A DNA stretch of 64,000 nt from Myxococcales bacterium (GCA_003598065.1 QZKR01000028.1:1-64000), one strand, 5' to 3'; shown: positions 54,272 to 63,412, counted from the first letter of the stretch. Made by a program: numbers and translations. Notes: a model not told the origin generated them from the sequence alone.

Positions 54272-55636
54272 ATGAAACGGACGCGCAGGGCGCTGCTGAC
54301 GCTCGCGATTATGCTTGGAGTATTGGCTTTGCTGGCAGGTTGCGAGACGACCCCGGATGACGCCGACGGCGACGCGGTCGAGGGCGACGGCGATGCGGAG
54401 GAAACCGACGGGGACGGCGACACCGCAGAGCAGGATGGCGACATGATGGATGGAGACGCCACGGATGGCGATGCCGCCGATGGCGACGCCACGGATGGCG
54501 ACGCCACGGACGGCGATGCTACGGATGGCGATGCCGCCGATGGCGACGCGACGGATGGCGACGCCGCCGACGGCGACGCGACGGATGGCGACGCCGCCGA
54601 CGGCGACGCGACGGATGGCGACGCCGCCGACGGCGATCTTGAAGACACGGATGGAGACGTTGAAACGGAACAGGTGGAAGACGACGGGGAGGAAGGCGAG
54701 ACGGCGCAGAACCTCGGGACCAATCCGCTATACAGCGAGTGCGGCGGTTTCCCGGTTTCGGGAGGGAAGGATATTGTCCCGCCTCAGGACGAAAACTGCC
54801 GTGATGAGCGCCTGATCTGGACGTACGACCCCGGCACGGAGACGATCAGCTTCCTCAATCAGAACATCTGGTTGAACTGCTGCGGCGAACATGAAATCAC
54901 GATCACCTACGAGGAAGCGGAGGGCGTTTACGTAATTCATGAAATCGACCGCCCCGAGGGGGAAGGAGGCCGTTGCGACTGCGATTGCTTCTTCGACATG
55001 GCGATCGACCTGCCCGGCATCGTTCCGGAAGTCGGGCGAGAAGAGCCGCCGCAGCCGGTCATTTTTATCCGCATCGAGCGGCAGGCCACCGACGAGGGCG
55101 TCGAGCCGGCGGTTGTCACGCAGGGCACGATTATGTACATGAACCTTTACGGCGACGTGCTGATCGAGGAAAATATCGGCTATTGCGACGAGCCGCAAGC
55201 GGTGGGCAGCAATCCGGCCCTCAGCGATTGCGGCGGCTTCCCGGGCGGGCGCAGCATAACTTCGGAATGTGAGGACGAGATGCTCTCCTGGAGCTACGAC
55301 GCCGAAAGCTTCACGGTCTCTTTCTTCAACATCAACGCGCATCTCAATTGCTGCGGCGACCACGCGATCGAAGTTTTCTACAACGGCGGCGACGGCCTTT
55401 TCACGATCCAGGAGACCGACGCTCCGGAAAACGGGTCGGATCGCTGTTTCTGCGAGTGCCTTTTCGATTTCGCCATCGACGTGGCGAACGTCTCGGGCAT
55501 GATGCCGGTCGAACTGCTGCGCGACGTCACCGACGACGATCAGCCGGCGCTTCCGCTTTGGTCTGGAACCATCGACCTCACGGAGGGGTATGGGGATATC
55601 CTGATCCAGGAAAATGCGGGCGAGTGCGATCCGTAA
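54272..55636 (+). CDS. DGD lipoprotein with duplicated NCCG/CxCxC domain
   Basis: 454 aa. Signal peptide ending ALLAGC, then about 100 residues of DGD units (mainly ATDGD and AADGD). Two homologous domains follow (about 148-310 and 310-454). Each starts NPxxSxCGGF, has a central LNCCG (NIWLNCCGEH; NAHLNCCGDH) and then RCxCxCxFDxAID, and ends near GD(V/I)LIxEN. The conserved cysteines would form disulfides outside the cell. No catalytic motif was seen. SD GGGAGGT. Terminator at 55661 follows. Confidence 0.84.
   Translation: MKRTRRALLTLAIMLGVLALLAGCETTPDDADGDAVEGDGDAEETDGDGDTAEQDGDMMDGDATDGDAADGDATDGDATDGDATDGDAADGDATDGDAADGDATDGDAADGDATDGDAADGDLEDTDGDVETEQVEDDGEEGETAQNLGTNPLYSECGGFPVSGGKDIVPPQDENCRDERLIWTYDPGTETISFLNQNIWLNCCGEHEITITYEEAEGVYVIHEIDRPEGEGGRCDCDCFFDMAIDLPGIVPEVGREEPPQPVIFIRIERQATDEGVEPAVVTQGTIMYMNLYGDVLIEENIGYCDEPQAVGSNPALSDCGGFPGGRSITSECEDEMLSWSYDAESFTVSFFNINAHLNCCGDHAIEVFYNGGDGLFTIQETDAPENGSDRCFCECLFDFAIDVANVSGMMPVELLRDVTDDDQPALPLWSGTIDLTEGYGDILIQENAGECDP
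54435..54645. repeat. 15-nt tandem repeat with 30-nt higher-order unit
   Basis: Encodes alternating ATDGD/AADGD units. In the second half a 30-nt double unit is repeated several times almost exactly, indicating recent expansion by slippage or unequal recombination. Confidence 0.85.
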
Positions 55637-55660
55637 GCTAGCTGGCTTTGGTTGCAAAGG

Positions 55661-55690
55661 ACGGGCCGGGCGCAACCCGGCCCGTTTTCA
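55661..55690. terminator. Rho-independent terminator between convergent DGD genes
   Basis: A 10-nt perfect stem ACGGGCCGGG with CCCGGCCCGT around loop cgcaa, followed on the plus strand by TTTTCATTC. Serves the gene ending at 55636 and may also stop the opposing transcript. Confidence 0.83.
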
Positions 55691-57529
55691 TTCTCCCACC
55701 TTCGTCCACCGCCCCATCCAGTACGCGCCTCGGAAATCGACGCCGGGAAGCAGGGCCCCCGGACCGTCGCCGCCGTTGGGCTCGTAGGGATTGCTGCGCC
55801 ACTCGAAGTTGCTCGGCCGCCGGATCGCCTTGGGAACCGGCTGGTCGCAGACGGTCGAACCCTTGCGCCCGCCCTCGTTATAAACGTTCACCGTCGTTCC
55901 GTCGTTGAGCACGCAGACGCCGCTTTCCAGTTCCGCGTCGTCGCAGTTCTCGACCGGATAGGCGAAGTACGGCGGCTCGGGGAAGACGGAAAGCGTCTCC
56001 ACCGCGTCGGCCAGGGCGAGGGCGTCCGCCTCGCCGCCGGTCGCCGGGCCGTAGGCCGTGCCGTCCAGCATCGTCGAGATGACGACGAAATCGTAGAGCG
56101 CCATGTTGGCCCCGACGGGCGTGAAATCCTTGCCGGGGATGTCGTAGAGCTGGCTCCAGGCGGCCTCGCGGATCTTCTCCCGCGCCTCGGGATCCTTGAT
56201 GTAGCGGTAGGCGAGCCAGGCGGAGATCATCGCCATGTTGTAGTTCGAGTAGTTGGAGGACTTGTCCATGGCGATGTAGATCATGTCCTCCAGGGCGATC
56301 GTCGGCAGGCCGCGTTCGGCGATGAGCCGGTCGTACAGATAGGTCTCCTGCGCCGGATCGTCGGCGGCGTAGGTGTAGGCGGCGACGATGCCCAGGGCCA
56401 TCATGGCGTAGAAGCCGTTGTTGAAGCCCGGCGAGTAAAGATCGCGCTCGATGGAGTGCTCGTTGATGTAGCCGTGGAAGGTGATCCGCCCGTCGGCGTC
56501 GGGGAACTCCAGGTCGTAGCCGGACTCGCGCACCACCTGCAGCGCGGCGAGCACGCCCGAGGCGTCCTGACGGAGGCGCGCTTTCATTTCGTCCGAGAAA
56601 GCGGGATCGTCGCGGATGACTTCGTAGCCGATGGCGATGGCCAGCGCCCAGCCGAGCATCATGTCGCGGCTGCAGGAATCCTCCCAGTAATAGTCGGGAT
56701 ACTGGCCGCTGACGTCCTCGCGCCAGGCTCCGTTGTTTTTCTCCTCCGGCAGGGGATTTCCCTGCTCGTCGAACAGCGGCACGGGCACGACCGATTCGGC
56801 GAAACCCGGCACGCCCTTCTTGACGAAGCCGCGCGCCACGACGCCCGGCGCGCCGCCGACCGCGAAAGCGATGTGCATGGCGTCCAGCGAACGCTGCAAT
56901 TGCGCGCGGGCGACGTCCACCTCGCCGCAGTCGGCCCCTTCGCCGCGCAGGACCGAGTAGCGCATGGCGTCCGCCATGATGCCGAAGCCGGCGTAGAGTC
57001 CGGCCACCTTCTGCCAGCCGTCGATCGCCGACTCCGGCTCGGGTCCGCCGGAGAACGTCGCGAAGTCCCAGGAATCGTCCTCGCGCAGGAAGCGCGTCAG
57101 CAGATCGCGCTTCTCGACGCTGGTTTCCAGGACGGAGGCGTCTACATTGACCGCCATCGGCTTGGCGTTGAAGACGTGGAACTGCCGGTCGTACTGCCGC
57201 GCCAGATGGGCGAGCGTCGCGTCGTGGCCGTCCTCCAGCGGGCCGGGCAAAAGATGCGCGCCGCCGGGCTGATTCGTATCGCAGTCGGGCCAGGGCTCGG
57301 TATAGGGCGGCAGGTCGCGCCAGGCCGGCTGTTCCGGCTCGGCGTCTCCGTCCGTGTCGCCGTCCGTTTCGGCGGATTCTTGCTCATCGCCTTCGGACGC
57401 TTCATCCTCATCGCCATCGGCGGCGTCGCCGTCCGGGGTCGATTCCTCCTCGGCGCAACCGACGAAAAGCAGAATCAGCGCCAGGGCGGCCAGCGCGAGA
57501 AAAGGCCTCCAAAGCCGCGAGCAATTCAT
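55688..57529 (-). CDS. DGD-tract lipoprotein, predicted helical-barrel protein of unknown function
   Basis: 613 aa. Signal peptide ending ILLFVGC, then a short DGD/acidic spacer (about 30-68). The body is mainly helical with repeated helix pairs (IDGWQKVAGLYAGFGIMADA, SCSRDMMLGWALAIAIGYEV, NYNMAMISAWLAYRYI), suggestive of an (alpha/alpha)-toroid such as polysaccharide lyases or glycoside hydrolases. I cannot place it in a family. The C-terminus has an Arg/Pro/Gly-rich segment RRPSNFEWRSNPYEPNGGDG. Enzymatic role is inference. Confidence 0.78.
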   Translation of the reverse strand: MNCSRLWRPFLALAALALILLFVGCAEEESTPDGDAADGDEDEASEGDEQESAETDGDTDGDAEPEQPAWRDLPPYTEPWPDCDTNQPGGAHLLPGPLEDGHDATLAHLARQYDRQFHVFNAKPMAVNVDASVLETSVEKRDLLTRFLREDDSWDFATFSGGPEPESAIDGWQKVAGLYAGFGIMADAMRYSVLRGEGADCGEVDVARAQLQRSLDAMHIAFAVGGAPGVVARGFVKKGVPGFAESVVPVPLFDEQGNPLPEEKNNGAWREDVSGQYPDYYWEDSCSRDMMLGWALAIAIGYEVIRDDPAFSDEMKARLRQDASGVLAALQVVRESGYDLEFPDADGRITFHGYINEHSIERDLYSPGFNNGFYAMMALGIVAAYTYAADDPAQETYLYDRLIAERGLPTIALEDMIYIAMDKSSNYSNYNMAMISAWLAYRYIKDPEAREKIREAAWSQLYDIPGKDFTPVGANMALYDFVVISTMLDGTAYGPATGGEADALALADAVETLSVFPEPPYFAYPVENCDDAELESGVCVLNDGTTVNVYNEGGRKGSTVCDQPVPKAIRRPSNFEWRSNPYEPNGGDGPGALLPGVDFRGAYWMGRWTKVGE

Positions 57530-57665
57530 GGCTTCATCCTCCGCAAGAATTCAGACACACAAGATCGACCATCGGCCAGAGTTTCGCAAACTCCGCGCCG
57601 CTTGGCAAGTTGACGATGGGAAATAGCTGCGGTTTGCCTCCTTGATGATGCTCTTCGTCCGGCGC

Positions 57666-57745
57666 TTAGCGCCTATCCCAATAAGGCGACGATCCTGGAC
57701 AAGGGGCTTAAGCCCCTTGTCTAGCCTATTTGAGATGGGCGCTTA
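57666..57745. repeat. Composite palindromic intergenic repeat
   Basis: A perfect 24-nt palindrome at 57698-57721 (half-site GACAAGGGGCTT) is nested inside imperfect outer inverted arms (57666-57687 with 57724-57745, 17 of 22 paired). The pieces could fold into one long hairpin. It lies between divergent DGD genes and reaches to about 80 nt before the start at 57826. Its layout resembles non-autonomous mobile hairpin repeats rather than a terminator. Confidence 0.65.
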
Positions 57746-57825
57746 ATGGGAATTGCTGCGGCGCGGCCAAGTTTGCTATACTTTTTCATCCGCCAAGCCC
57801 TGTTTTTGGACGAGGAGGTCGGGTC

Positions 57826-59547
57826 ATGCAGTTTTCGCCAAAGTGGTCTCTATGGATTCTTGCCGGAGCGGCGATCGTTCTTTGCGCCTGCGGCTCGGTT
57901 GAGTCGGGGACGGACGGCGATTCTGGTCCCTATGCCGATGACGACTCGCTCTTTGATTGGGAACCGGACCTCGATCCGGGCGACCTGACCGATGACGAAC
58001 CCGACGGCGATCCGGCCGAAGACACCGACGCGGCGGATGCCGATTTGTCGGATGGCGACGAGGCCGACGGCGACCTGCCGACGGATGGCGATGCGACCGA
58101 TGGCGATACCCCTGACGGCGATACGGCCGACGGTGATCTTCCGGACGGCGACGACGACGCGGCGGAGCAGGTTGACGACGATATTTCCGAAGCGGTTGAG
58201 GACGTCGAAACGGCCGATGAATCGGACGAACCGCCGCTGGTCTGGGACGCGGGGTTGCTCCGCGACAAGCAGACGATCGGCTGCACATTTGAAAACCAGC
58301 GCACGGCGATGAAGGACGGCGTGCTGCTCGACCTCTGGGACGTGTCGTACATCTCCTACGAATCCATCGATTCCCAACTGCAGCCGATTCTCATCCGCGG
58401 CTTCGCCGCCAAGCCGGCGGGCGATTCCGGCCCCATGCCCGGCTTGGTCCTCGCCCATGGCCTCGGCGGCTGCACGAGCGAAAGCAACGCCCCGGGGCTG
58501 GCGGCGCTGACCGGTATGGCCGTTCTCGCCTATACGGGACCCGGCGGGTCGGGCGACGGCTGCGTGACGTCCGAAGGGCTGCCGGCGGGGCACGACAGCA
58601 GCCGGCGGCTGTTCGATACGATTCCCGACCCGCGCGGCTCGTGGTTCTGGGCCCACGCGGTCGCCGCGATGCGCGGTCTTACCTGCCTCTCCACGCGCCC
58701 CGAGGTGGACGATAACCGCCTTGGCATGACCGGCTTCTCCGCCGGCGGCGTCGTCACCCTGATTTCCGCCGCGGTTGATAGCCGCATCAAGGCCGCCGTG
58801 CCGCTTTCCGGTACGGGGGCATGGGACGTGGCCATGCAGTCGCCGGCGGCGTGGCAGTATGCGCTGCTGTCCCAGGCCGGGCTCACGACGTCCAGCCCCG
58901 AGTGGCGGGTGCTGCAAGCGGAGATCGTCCCGCACTCGCTTCTGCCGCGGACGCAGGCCAAGATCCTCATGACCAACGGCTCGACGGACGAGTTTTTCCC
59001 GCTTACGGCGCACGTGGCCACCTACGCCGCCATCCCCGGCGACGACAAGCGCACGGCGATCGCCGCCAACTTCGACCACGGCTGCTATTCCCTCACCGGC
59101 ATCGAGAGCGCGGCGAACATCGAGACCCGCGCCGAGCGGGTGGGGGCGGGCAACCAGCGCGCCTGGTTCAGGCACTGGTTCGGCACGGACGGCGACTATT
59201 CCTACTACCCCATGACGCCGGCGGTCAGCGTGACGCCGATCGGCGCGGCGATGTACGCTACGGCCGTCGTCGATAGCGGCGGCGGCAAGCTGAACGTGGA
59301 GAGCGTCAAGTTCTGGTGGAGCAACGACGACGCTTTCTACTTCGGCTCGGTGGATCTCACGGAATCCGGCGGCGGCCTGTGGGGCAAGGAAGTGCTCGCG
59401 ACGTTGCAGGCGAATACGGTCTACTTCGTCGAAGTGACCTACAAAACGCAGGACTGGTTTTTCCCGGAGCGCTTCATTCTCACGAGCGCGCCCGTCGTCC
59501 CGGCCAGTCCGGCGCCGCACATCCGCGACATCGTAAACTGCCTGTAG
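57826..59547 (+). CDS. DGD-tract lipoprotein alpha/beta-hydrolase
   Basis: 573 aa. Signal peptide ending VLCAC (Cys22), acidic DGD spacer (about 28-140), then an alpha/beta-hydrolase. Oxyanion loop AHGLGG, nucleophile Ser305 in TGFSAGG, acid Asp388 in GSTDEFFP and His418 in FDHGCYS form a plausible triad. A C-terminal beta domain of about 100 residues follows. Likely a surface esterase or peptidase; substrate unknown. The ATG at 57826 has GAGGAGG; upstream in-frame codons lack an SD. Confidence 0.85.
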   Translation: MQFSPKWSLWILAGAAIVLCACGSVESGTDGDSGPYADDDSLFDWEPDLDPGDLTDDEPDGDPAEDTDAADADLSDGDEADGDLPTDGDATDGDTPDGDTADGDLPDGDDDAAEQVDDDISEAVEDVETADESDEPPLVWDAGLLRDKQTIGCTFENQRTAMKDGVLLDLWDVSYISYESIDSQLQPILIRGFAAKPAGDSGPMPGLVLAHGLGGCTSESNAPGLAALTGMAVLAYTGPGGSGDGCVTSEGLPAGHDSSRRLFDTIPDPRGSWFWAHAVAAMRGLTCLSTRPEVDDNRLGMTGFSAGGVVTLISAAVDSRIKAAVPLSGTGAWDVAMQSPAAWQYALLSQAGLTTSSPEWRVLQAEIVPHSLLPRTQAKILMTNGSTDEFFPLTAHVATYAAIPGDDKRTAIAANFDHGCYSLTGIESAANIETRAERVGAGNQRAWFRHWFGTDGDYSYYPMTPAVSVTPIGAAMYATAVVDSGGGKLNVESVKFWWSNDDAFYFGSVDLTESGGGLWGKEVLATLQANTVYFVEVTYKTQDWFFPERFILTSAPVVPASPAPHIRDIVNCL

Positions 59548-59675
59548 CGCCTGTAGCGGAAGCCTTTCGTCGCGCCGAACGTTTCCGCCTCTTGCCCGTT
59601 TTCGCGGGATCGTGCTAGGGTGGCGCTGGTCAAAAGACGACGCGGCCGACTTTGGAAGCGACGCAGGAGGGGCGC

Positions 59676-60350
59676 ATGGAGATCATCACGCCGTCGGCGG
59701 TCATCGAGACGCCGGAAAGCCACATCGAGGATTACGCCAGACTGCTCGAACGCTTCGGCCGCACGAGCCATCCGACGGACGGCCCGATCAGCGACGAATC
59801 CGCCTCGGCCTTCCTGCGCCGCTACGCCATCGAACTCGGGCACGAATCGCTCCTGGAGCATTGCGTCGTCTCGGCGCGCTTCATCTGCGACCGCTCCGCC
59901 TCGCATCAGCTCGTGCGCCACCGCCTCGGCTCCTACACCCAGGAGTCGCAGCGCGTCTCCGATTACTCGGCTTCCGGCATCCGGGTGATCTGCCCGCCGA
60001 CGATCCGCCAGGACGCGGCGCGCTTCACGGCGTGGAAAGATGCGGTCGAACGGGCGGAGTCCGCCTATCGGACCCTGCTGGCCGCCGGCGCGCCGCCGGA
60101 AGACGCCCGCGCCGTGCTTCCCAACTGCACGAAGACGGAACTGGTGGCCACTTTCAATTTGCGTCAGTGGCGGCATGTCTTCATCCAGCGGGCGCTCAAT
60201 CCCCGCGCCCAGTGGCAGATCCGCGAATTGATGACCGATCTGCTCAAGCAGCTGGTGGGGCTGTTGCCGTCGGTGTTCGGCGATCTGCAGCAGAAGATTC
60301 TCTATCGGCTTGTTTTCGAGGATACGAAGAACATCCCGGCCAAGGACTGA
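59676..60350 (+). CDS. thyX: FAD-dependent thymidylate synthase ThyX
   Basis: 224 aa flavoenzyme converting dUMP to dTMP. The ThyX signature RHRLGSYTQESQR (81-93, RHRxxSxxxxSxR) is complete, and flanking ELGHESLLEH and LNPRAQWQIRE fit the family. SD AGGAGGGG precedes the ATG at 59676; an upstream in-frame start at 59652 is less likely. Confidence 0.96.
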   Translation: MEIITPSAVIETPESHIEDYARLLERFGRTSHPTDGPISDESASAFLRRYAIELGHESLLEHCVVSARFICDRSASHQLVRHRLGSYTQESQRVSDYSASGIRVICPPTIRQDAARFTAWKDAVERAESAYRTLLAAGAPPEDARAVLPNCTKTELVATFNLRQWRHVFIQRALNPRAQWQIRELMTDLLKQLVGLLPSVFGDLQQKILYRLVFEDTKNIPAKD

Positions 60351-60410
60351 GCCGCGCTCCGCGCCGCAGCAGGGTGGCGTCCACATCTCTCCGGTTGTTT
60401 TGTTTTAGAT

Positions 60411-60474
60411 GTAGGATGGGCAATTGCCTTGCCCATCAAAAGATAAAGATGGGCATAACAAATGCCCATCCTAC
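60411..60474. repeat. Paired hairpin repeat (GTAGGATGGGCA family)
   Basis: 12-nt perfect outer arms (60411-60422 with 60463-60474) and inner complementary 8-mers (60430-60437 with 60448-60455) allow either one long stem or two adjacent hairpins. It lies 25 nt upstream of a second palindrome, so two different dispersed repeats are stacked downstream of thyX. Confidence 0.7.
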
Positions 60475-60499
60475 GCAACTTACAGAAGGGGAAAACGCG

Positions 60500-60525
60500 T
60501 GGAGCAGGTTGAAAAACCTGCTCCA
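60500..60525. repeat. Short palindromic hairpin repeat, copy 2
   Basis: An 11-nt perfect stem (arm TGGAGCAGGTT, loop gaaa), the same element as at 4743-4770. Located about 30 nt past the end of the DGD gene 60555-61208, just as copy 1 lies about 43 nt past the end of another DGD gene. Confidence 0.75.
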
Positions 60526-60554
60526 ACGAGGTGAATCGAACGGCCTTTTGCCGC

Positions 60555-61208
60555 TTATTCTTCCGCCGGTTGGGGAAACTTCGGGCTGGTGGAAAAGTCA
60601 TACTGGCCCTGCAACCCTTCCACGCCCTTCAGATCGACGTAATACCGCAGGTAATACACGGTTGCGCCGTCGGTGATCTTGAAATAGTAATAGGTCTGTT
60701 CCTCGACGTCGATGCGCTCTACGGCGTCGAAGGGGCCGACATAGGGCAGCGAACCGTTGTCGGCCGCCAGCCGCGACTTGCTCCACGCCGCCTGCACCTG
60801 CCGCGACAGGTCGCCGTATCCCAGTTCGAAGCCGTAAAACGTATAGCCGAGATTGGTGGCCGAGGTCGCCGACATCCGGTCGGCCACCGTCCGCCACGTC
60901 CCGTCGCCCGGCGCGCCGTCGTCCGTGTGCGCGGAGGGAGTAAGCGCGACGCCGCCGTCCTTGGGGAAAGCGGCCTCGCCGCTGAAGGTCTCCGCGTCGT
61001 CGATGGGTTCTTCGGCGTCGGCATCCGCCTCGTCGTCGCCGTCTTCGCCGGAGGCTTCCGCGTCGTCGTCCGTATCGCCGTCCAAGCCGTCGTCGTCGCC
61101 GTCCGCGCCGTCGCCGTCCGTGTCGATGTCCGTCTCGCCGCAAGCCGCCACAAGCGCGGCCGTCAAAACGAGGACTACCCACCAGCATCCGATAGCGCGC
61201 TTGAACAT
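60555..61208 (-). CDS. Small DGD-tract lipoprotein of unknown function
   Basis: 217 aa. Signal peptide ending ALVAAC, an acidic spacer (about 25-75) with DGD units degenerating into DDDAEAS/EDGDDEADADAEE, then a compact domain of about 130 residues. That domain has aromatic-rich strands (YTFYGFELGYG, EQTYYYFKITDGATVYYLRYYVD) that look beta-sheet. No known family recognised. The ATG at 61208 has SD GGAGGT. Confidence 0.8.
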   Translation of the reverse strand: MFKRAIGCWWVVLVLTAALVAACGETDIDTDGDGADGDDDGLDGDTDDDAEASGEDGDDEADADAEEPIDDAETFSGEAAFPKDGGVALTPSAHTDDGAPGDGTWRTVADRMSATSATNLGYTFYGFELGYGDLSRQVQAAWSKSRLAADNGSLPYVGPFDAVERIDVEEQTYYYFKITDGATVYYLRYYVDLKGVEGLQGQYDFSTSPKFPQPAEE

Positions 61209-61329
61209 CGTCAACCTCCATGATCCGAGCGGTCGTTTTGCTCAGCCGAAGTCGTCGCTTGCAGGGCGGTATTATACCACCAAGTTCGGTTTGGGAGGAA
61301 TTATGCGAATCGGCCGGAGCCGAAGGCGA

Positions 61330-61362
61330 CCGCGCCCGCTCCGGCAAGCGAAGCGGGCGCGG
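61330..61362 (-). terminator. Strong hairpin downstream of catalase, terminator candidate
   Basis: An 11-nt perfect GC stem (61330-61340 with 61352-61362) about 40 nt past the catalase stop. No T-run follows on the minus strand, so it may be an RNA-stabilising or Rho-assisted 3' end rather than an intrinsic terminator. Confidence 0.4.
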
Positions 61363-61402
61363 TGGCTTGTTCTGGCGAAGTCAAATCAGAGCAGGCTTGC
61401 GG

Positions 61403-62914
61403 TCATTGAGCGGTCTGCCTGACCCGCTCTTCCTGCGACAGCGCGGCCAGCCGCTTGATGTCCTCGATATTCAATCCCAGCCCTTTGGCGACGCGCTCGC
61501 CGTACTCGGCGTCCGCCTTGTAGAAGAGCGCAGTCTGGCGGAGCTGGAGCCGCTTCCGTGCGTTTCCGAGATGAGCGACGATGTTGCCGACCAGCCGGGC
61601 GCGTTCCGCTTCGTTCATGACCTTGCGGAACAGGTCGCCCGCCTGAACGAAATCCACGTCGCCGGCCTTGTATTCGTAACGGGCCGCCATCCCGCCGACA
61701 TCGACGGGCGGCGCGGCGACGGCGGGGTCCGGCGTCGGGCCTCCGAAACTGTTCGGCCAGTAGTTGGGGCCGCCGCCGCCGTTCGCGTCGGAGCGCATGA
61801 AGCCGTCGCGCTGGTAGCTGTTCTCCTTGGCGGCCTTGGGCGAGTTGACGGGCAGCAGATGAAAATTGGGGCCGAGCCGGTGGCGGTGGGTGTCGTGGTA
61901 GCTGAACAGGCGGCCTTGCAGCAGCTTGTCCGGCGACGGCCCGATGCCGGGAACGAAGTTGCCGGGGGAAAAGGCCGACTGCTCCACCTCGGCGAAGTAA
62001 TTCTGCGGGTTGCGATCGAGGACCATTCGGCCGAAGGGCTGGAGCGGGAAATCCTTGTGCGGCCAGACCTTGGTGATGTCGAAGGGTTCGAAACGGTAGC
62101 TCTTCGCCTGTTCCGGCGTCATGATCTGCGCGTAAACCTTCCACGCCGGGGCATCCCCCTTGGCGATGCTTTGGAACAGGTCGCGGGTGGCGTGGTCCGG
62201 GTCTTCGCCGGCGAGCTTCGTCGCCTCTTCGCGGGTCAGGCTTTTGACGCCCTGCTCGGTCTTGAAGTGGATCTTCACCCACCAGTACTCGCCCTTGGCG
62301 TTGTACCACATGAAGGCGTGCCCGCTGAAGCCGTTCATGTGGCGGTAGCTGAACGGCGTGCCGCGATCCGAGAAGAGAACCGTGACCTGGTGGATCGATT
62401 CCGGAGTCAAGGACAGAAAATCCCAGACCATGTCCGGGTCCTTCAAGTTGCTGGCCGGGAGGCGTTTCTGCGTGTGGATGAAGTCCGGGAATTTCATCGC
62501 GTCGCGAATGAAGAAGACCGGCGTGTTGTTGCCGACGAAGTCGTAATTGCCTTCCTCGGTGTAGAACTTCACAGCGAAGCCGCGCGGATCGCGCTCGGAG
62601 TCGGCGGAGCCTTTTTCGCCGCCGACGGTGGAGAAGCGCGCGAACACCTCCGTGCGCTTGCCGACCTGGGAAAGGAATCTGGCGCGGGTGTACGTGGAAA
62701 GGTCGTGCGTGACCTCGAAGGTCCCGTAAGCCCCGGCCCCCTTGGCATGCACGACGCGTTCGGGGATGCGTTCGCGATCGAAATGGGCCAGCTTGTCCAG
62801 GAGGTGTATATCTTGGATGAGCGTCGGCCCCTTGTCGCCGGCGGTCAACGAATGCAGATCGTTGTCCACCGGCATTCCGGCGCTAGTGGTCAGGGTGTTC
62901 TTGTCCTTGGCCAT
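61403..62914 (-). CDS. katA: Monofunctional heme catalase
   Basis: 503 aa, small-subunit clade length. Distal His56 in [12 protein letters not shown], the [16 protein letters not shown] region, and heme-ligand Tyr339 in [16 protein letters not shown] are present. It decomposes hydrogen peroxide in the cytoplasm. It follows a PerR-like gene by 18 nt and is almost certainly under its control. Confidence 0.97.
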   Translation of the reverse strand: MAKDKNTLTTSAGMPVDNDLHSLTAGDKGPTLIQDIHLLDKLAHFDRERIPERVVHAKGAGAYGTFEVTHDLSTYTRARFLSQVGKRTEVFARFSTVGGEKGSADSERDPRGFAVKFYTEEGNYDFVGNNTPVFFIRDAMKFPDFIHTQKRLPASNLKDPDMVWDFLSLTPESIHQVTVLFSDRGTPFSYRHMNGFSGHAFMWYNAKGEYWWVKIHFKTEQGVKSLTREEATKLAGEDPDHATRDLFQSIAKGDAPAWKVYAQIMTPEQAKSYRFEPFDITKVWPHKDFPLQPFGRMVLDRNPQNYFAEVEQSAFSPGNFVPGIGPSPDKLLQGRLFSYHDTHRHRLGPNFHLLPVNSPKAAKENSYQRDGFMRSDANGGGGPNYWPNSFGGPTPDPAVAAPPVDVGGMAARYEYKAGDVDFVQAGDLFRKVMNEAERARLVGNIVAHLGNARKRLQLRQTALFYKADAEYGERVAKGLGLNIEDIKRLAALSQEERVRQTAQ

Positions 62915-62932
62915 AACCGTTCTCCTTTCCAG

Positions 62933-63412
62933 TTACTTTGTTTTACGGCTAGTTCGGTTGCGTTCCTTCCGTTGCGCGCATCGCGAACACAAGCCCCGCA
63001 GCTCGACGTGCGCCGTCCGCACGAAGCCCATCGCCGCAACGTCTTTCGGCGGCGGCAAGGCATCGAACGCCGGATGATGGAAATCGCGGGCCAGACCGCA
63101 CTCCGTACACACGAAATGATGATGAGGGCTCATGTTCGCATCGAACCGCACCCGTTCCCGAGACAACCCCACGGCGCTGATCAGGCCGAGATCGACGAGC
63201 AGCCAGAGGGTGCGGTACACCGTGTCGAGCGAGACCGTTGGGAGGCGCTTGCGGACGCCGCGATGGATCGCCTCCGCGTCGGGGTGCTCGCCGCTTTTCG
63301 CCACTTCGCGGAAAATCTCCAGGCGCTGCATCGTCAGTTTCACGCGTGCGCTCCGGCACGTTTCCGTGAAGCGCTCGATCCTCCGACGAACTTCCTCCCG
63401 CTCCGTTTCCAT
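62933..63412 (-). CDS. perR: Fur-family peroxide regulator (PerR-like)
   Basis: 159 aa. A winged helix including TVSLDTVYRTLWLLVDLGLI, metal-site residues in FDANMSPHHHFVCTECG, and a second CXXC in GLCSRCAQR (structural zinc) match PerR/Fur. The HHHFVC region and catalase linkage favour PerR. First gene of the perR-katA operon, with a PerR box immediately upstream. Confidence 0.9.
   Translation of the reverse strand: METEREEVRRRIERFTETCRSARVKLTMQRLEIFREVAKSGEHPDAEAIHRGVRKRLPTVSLDTVYRTLWLLVDLGLISAVGLSRERVRFDANMSPHHHFVCTECGLARDFHHPAFDALPPPKDVAAMGFVRTAHVELRGLCSRCAQRKERNRTSRKTK

Noticed and set aside
4813-61208. DGD tracts as RTX or dockerin calcium repeats
   Set aside because: They lack the GGxGxDxUx nonapeptide of RTX and the DxNxDGxxxxxD loop of dockerins; calcium binding remains only a chemical possibility.
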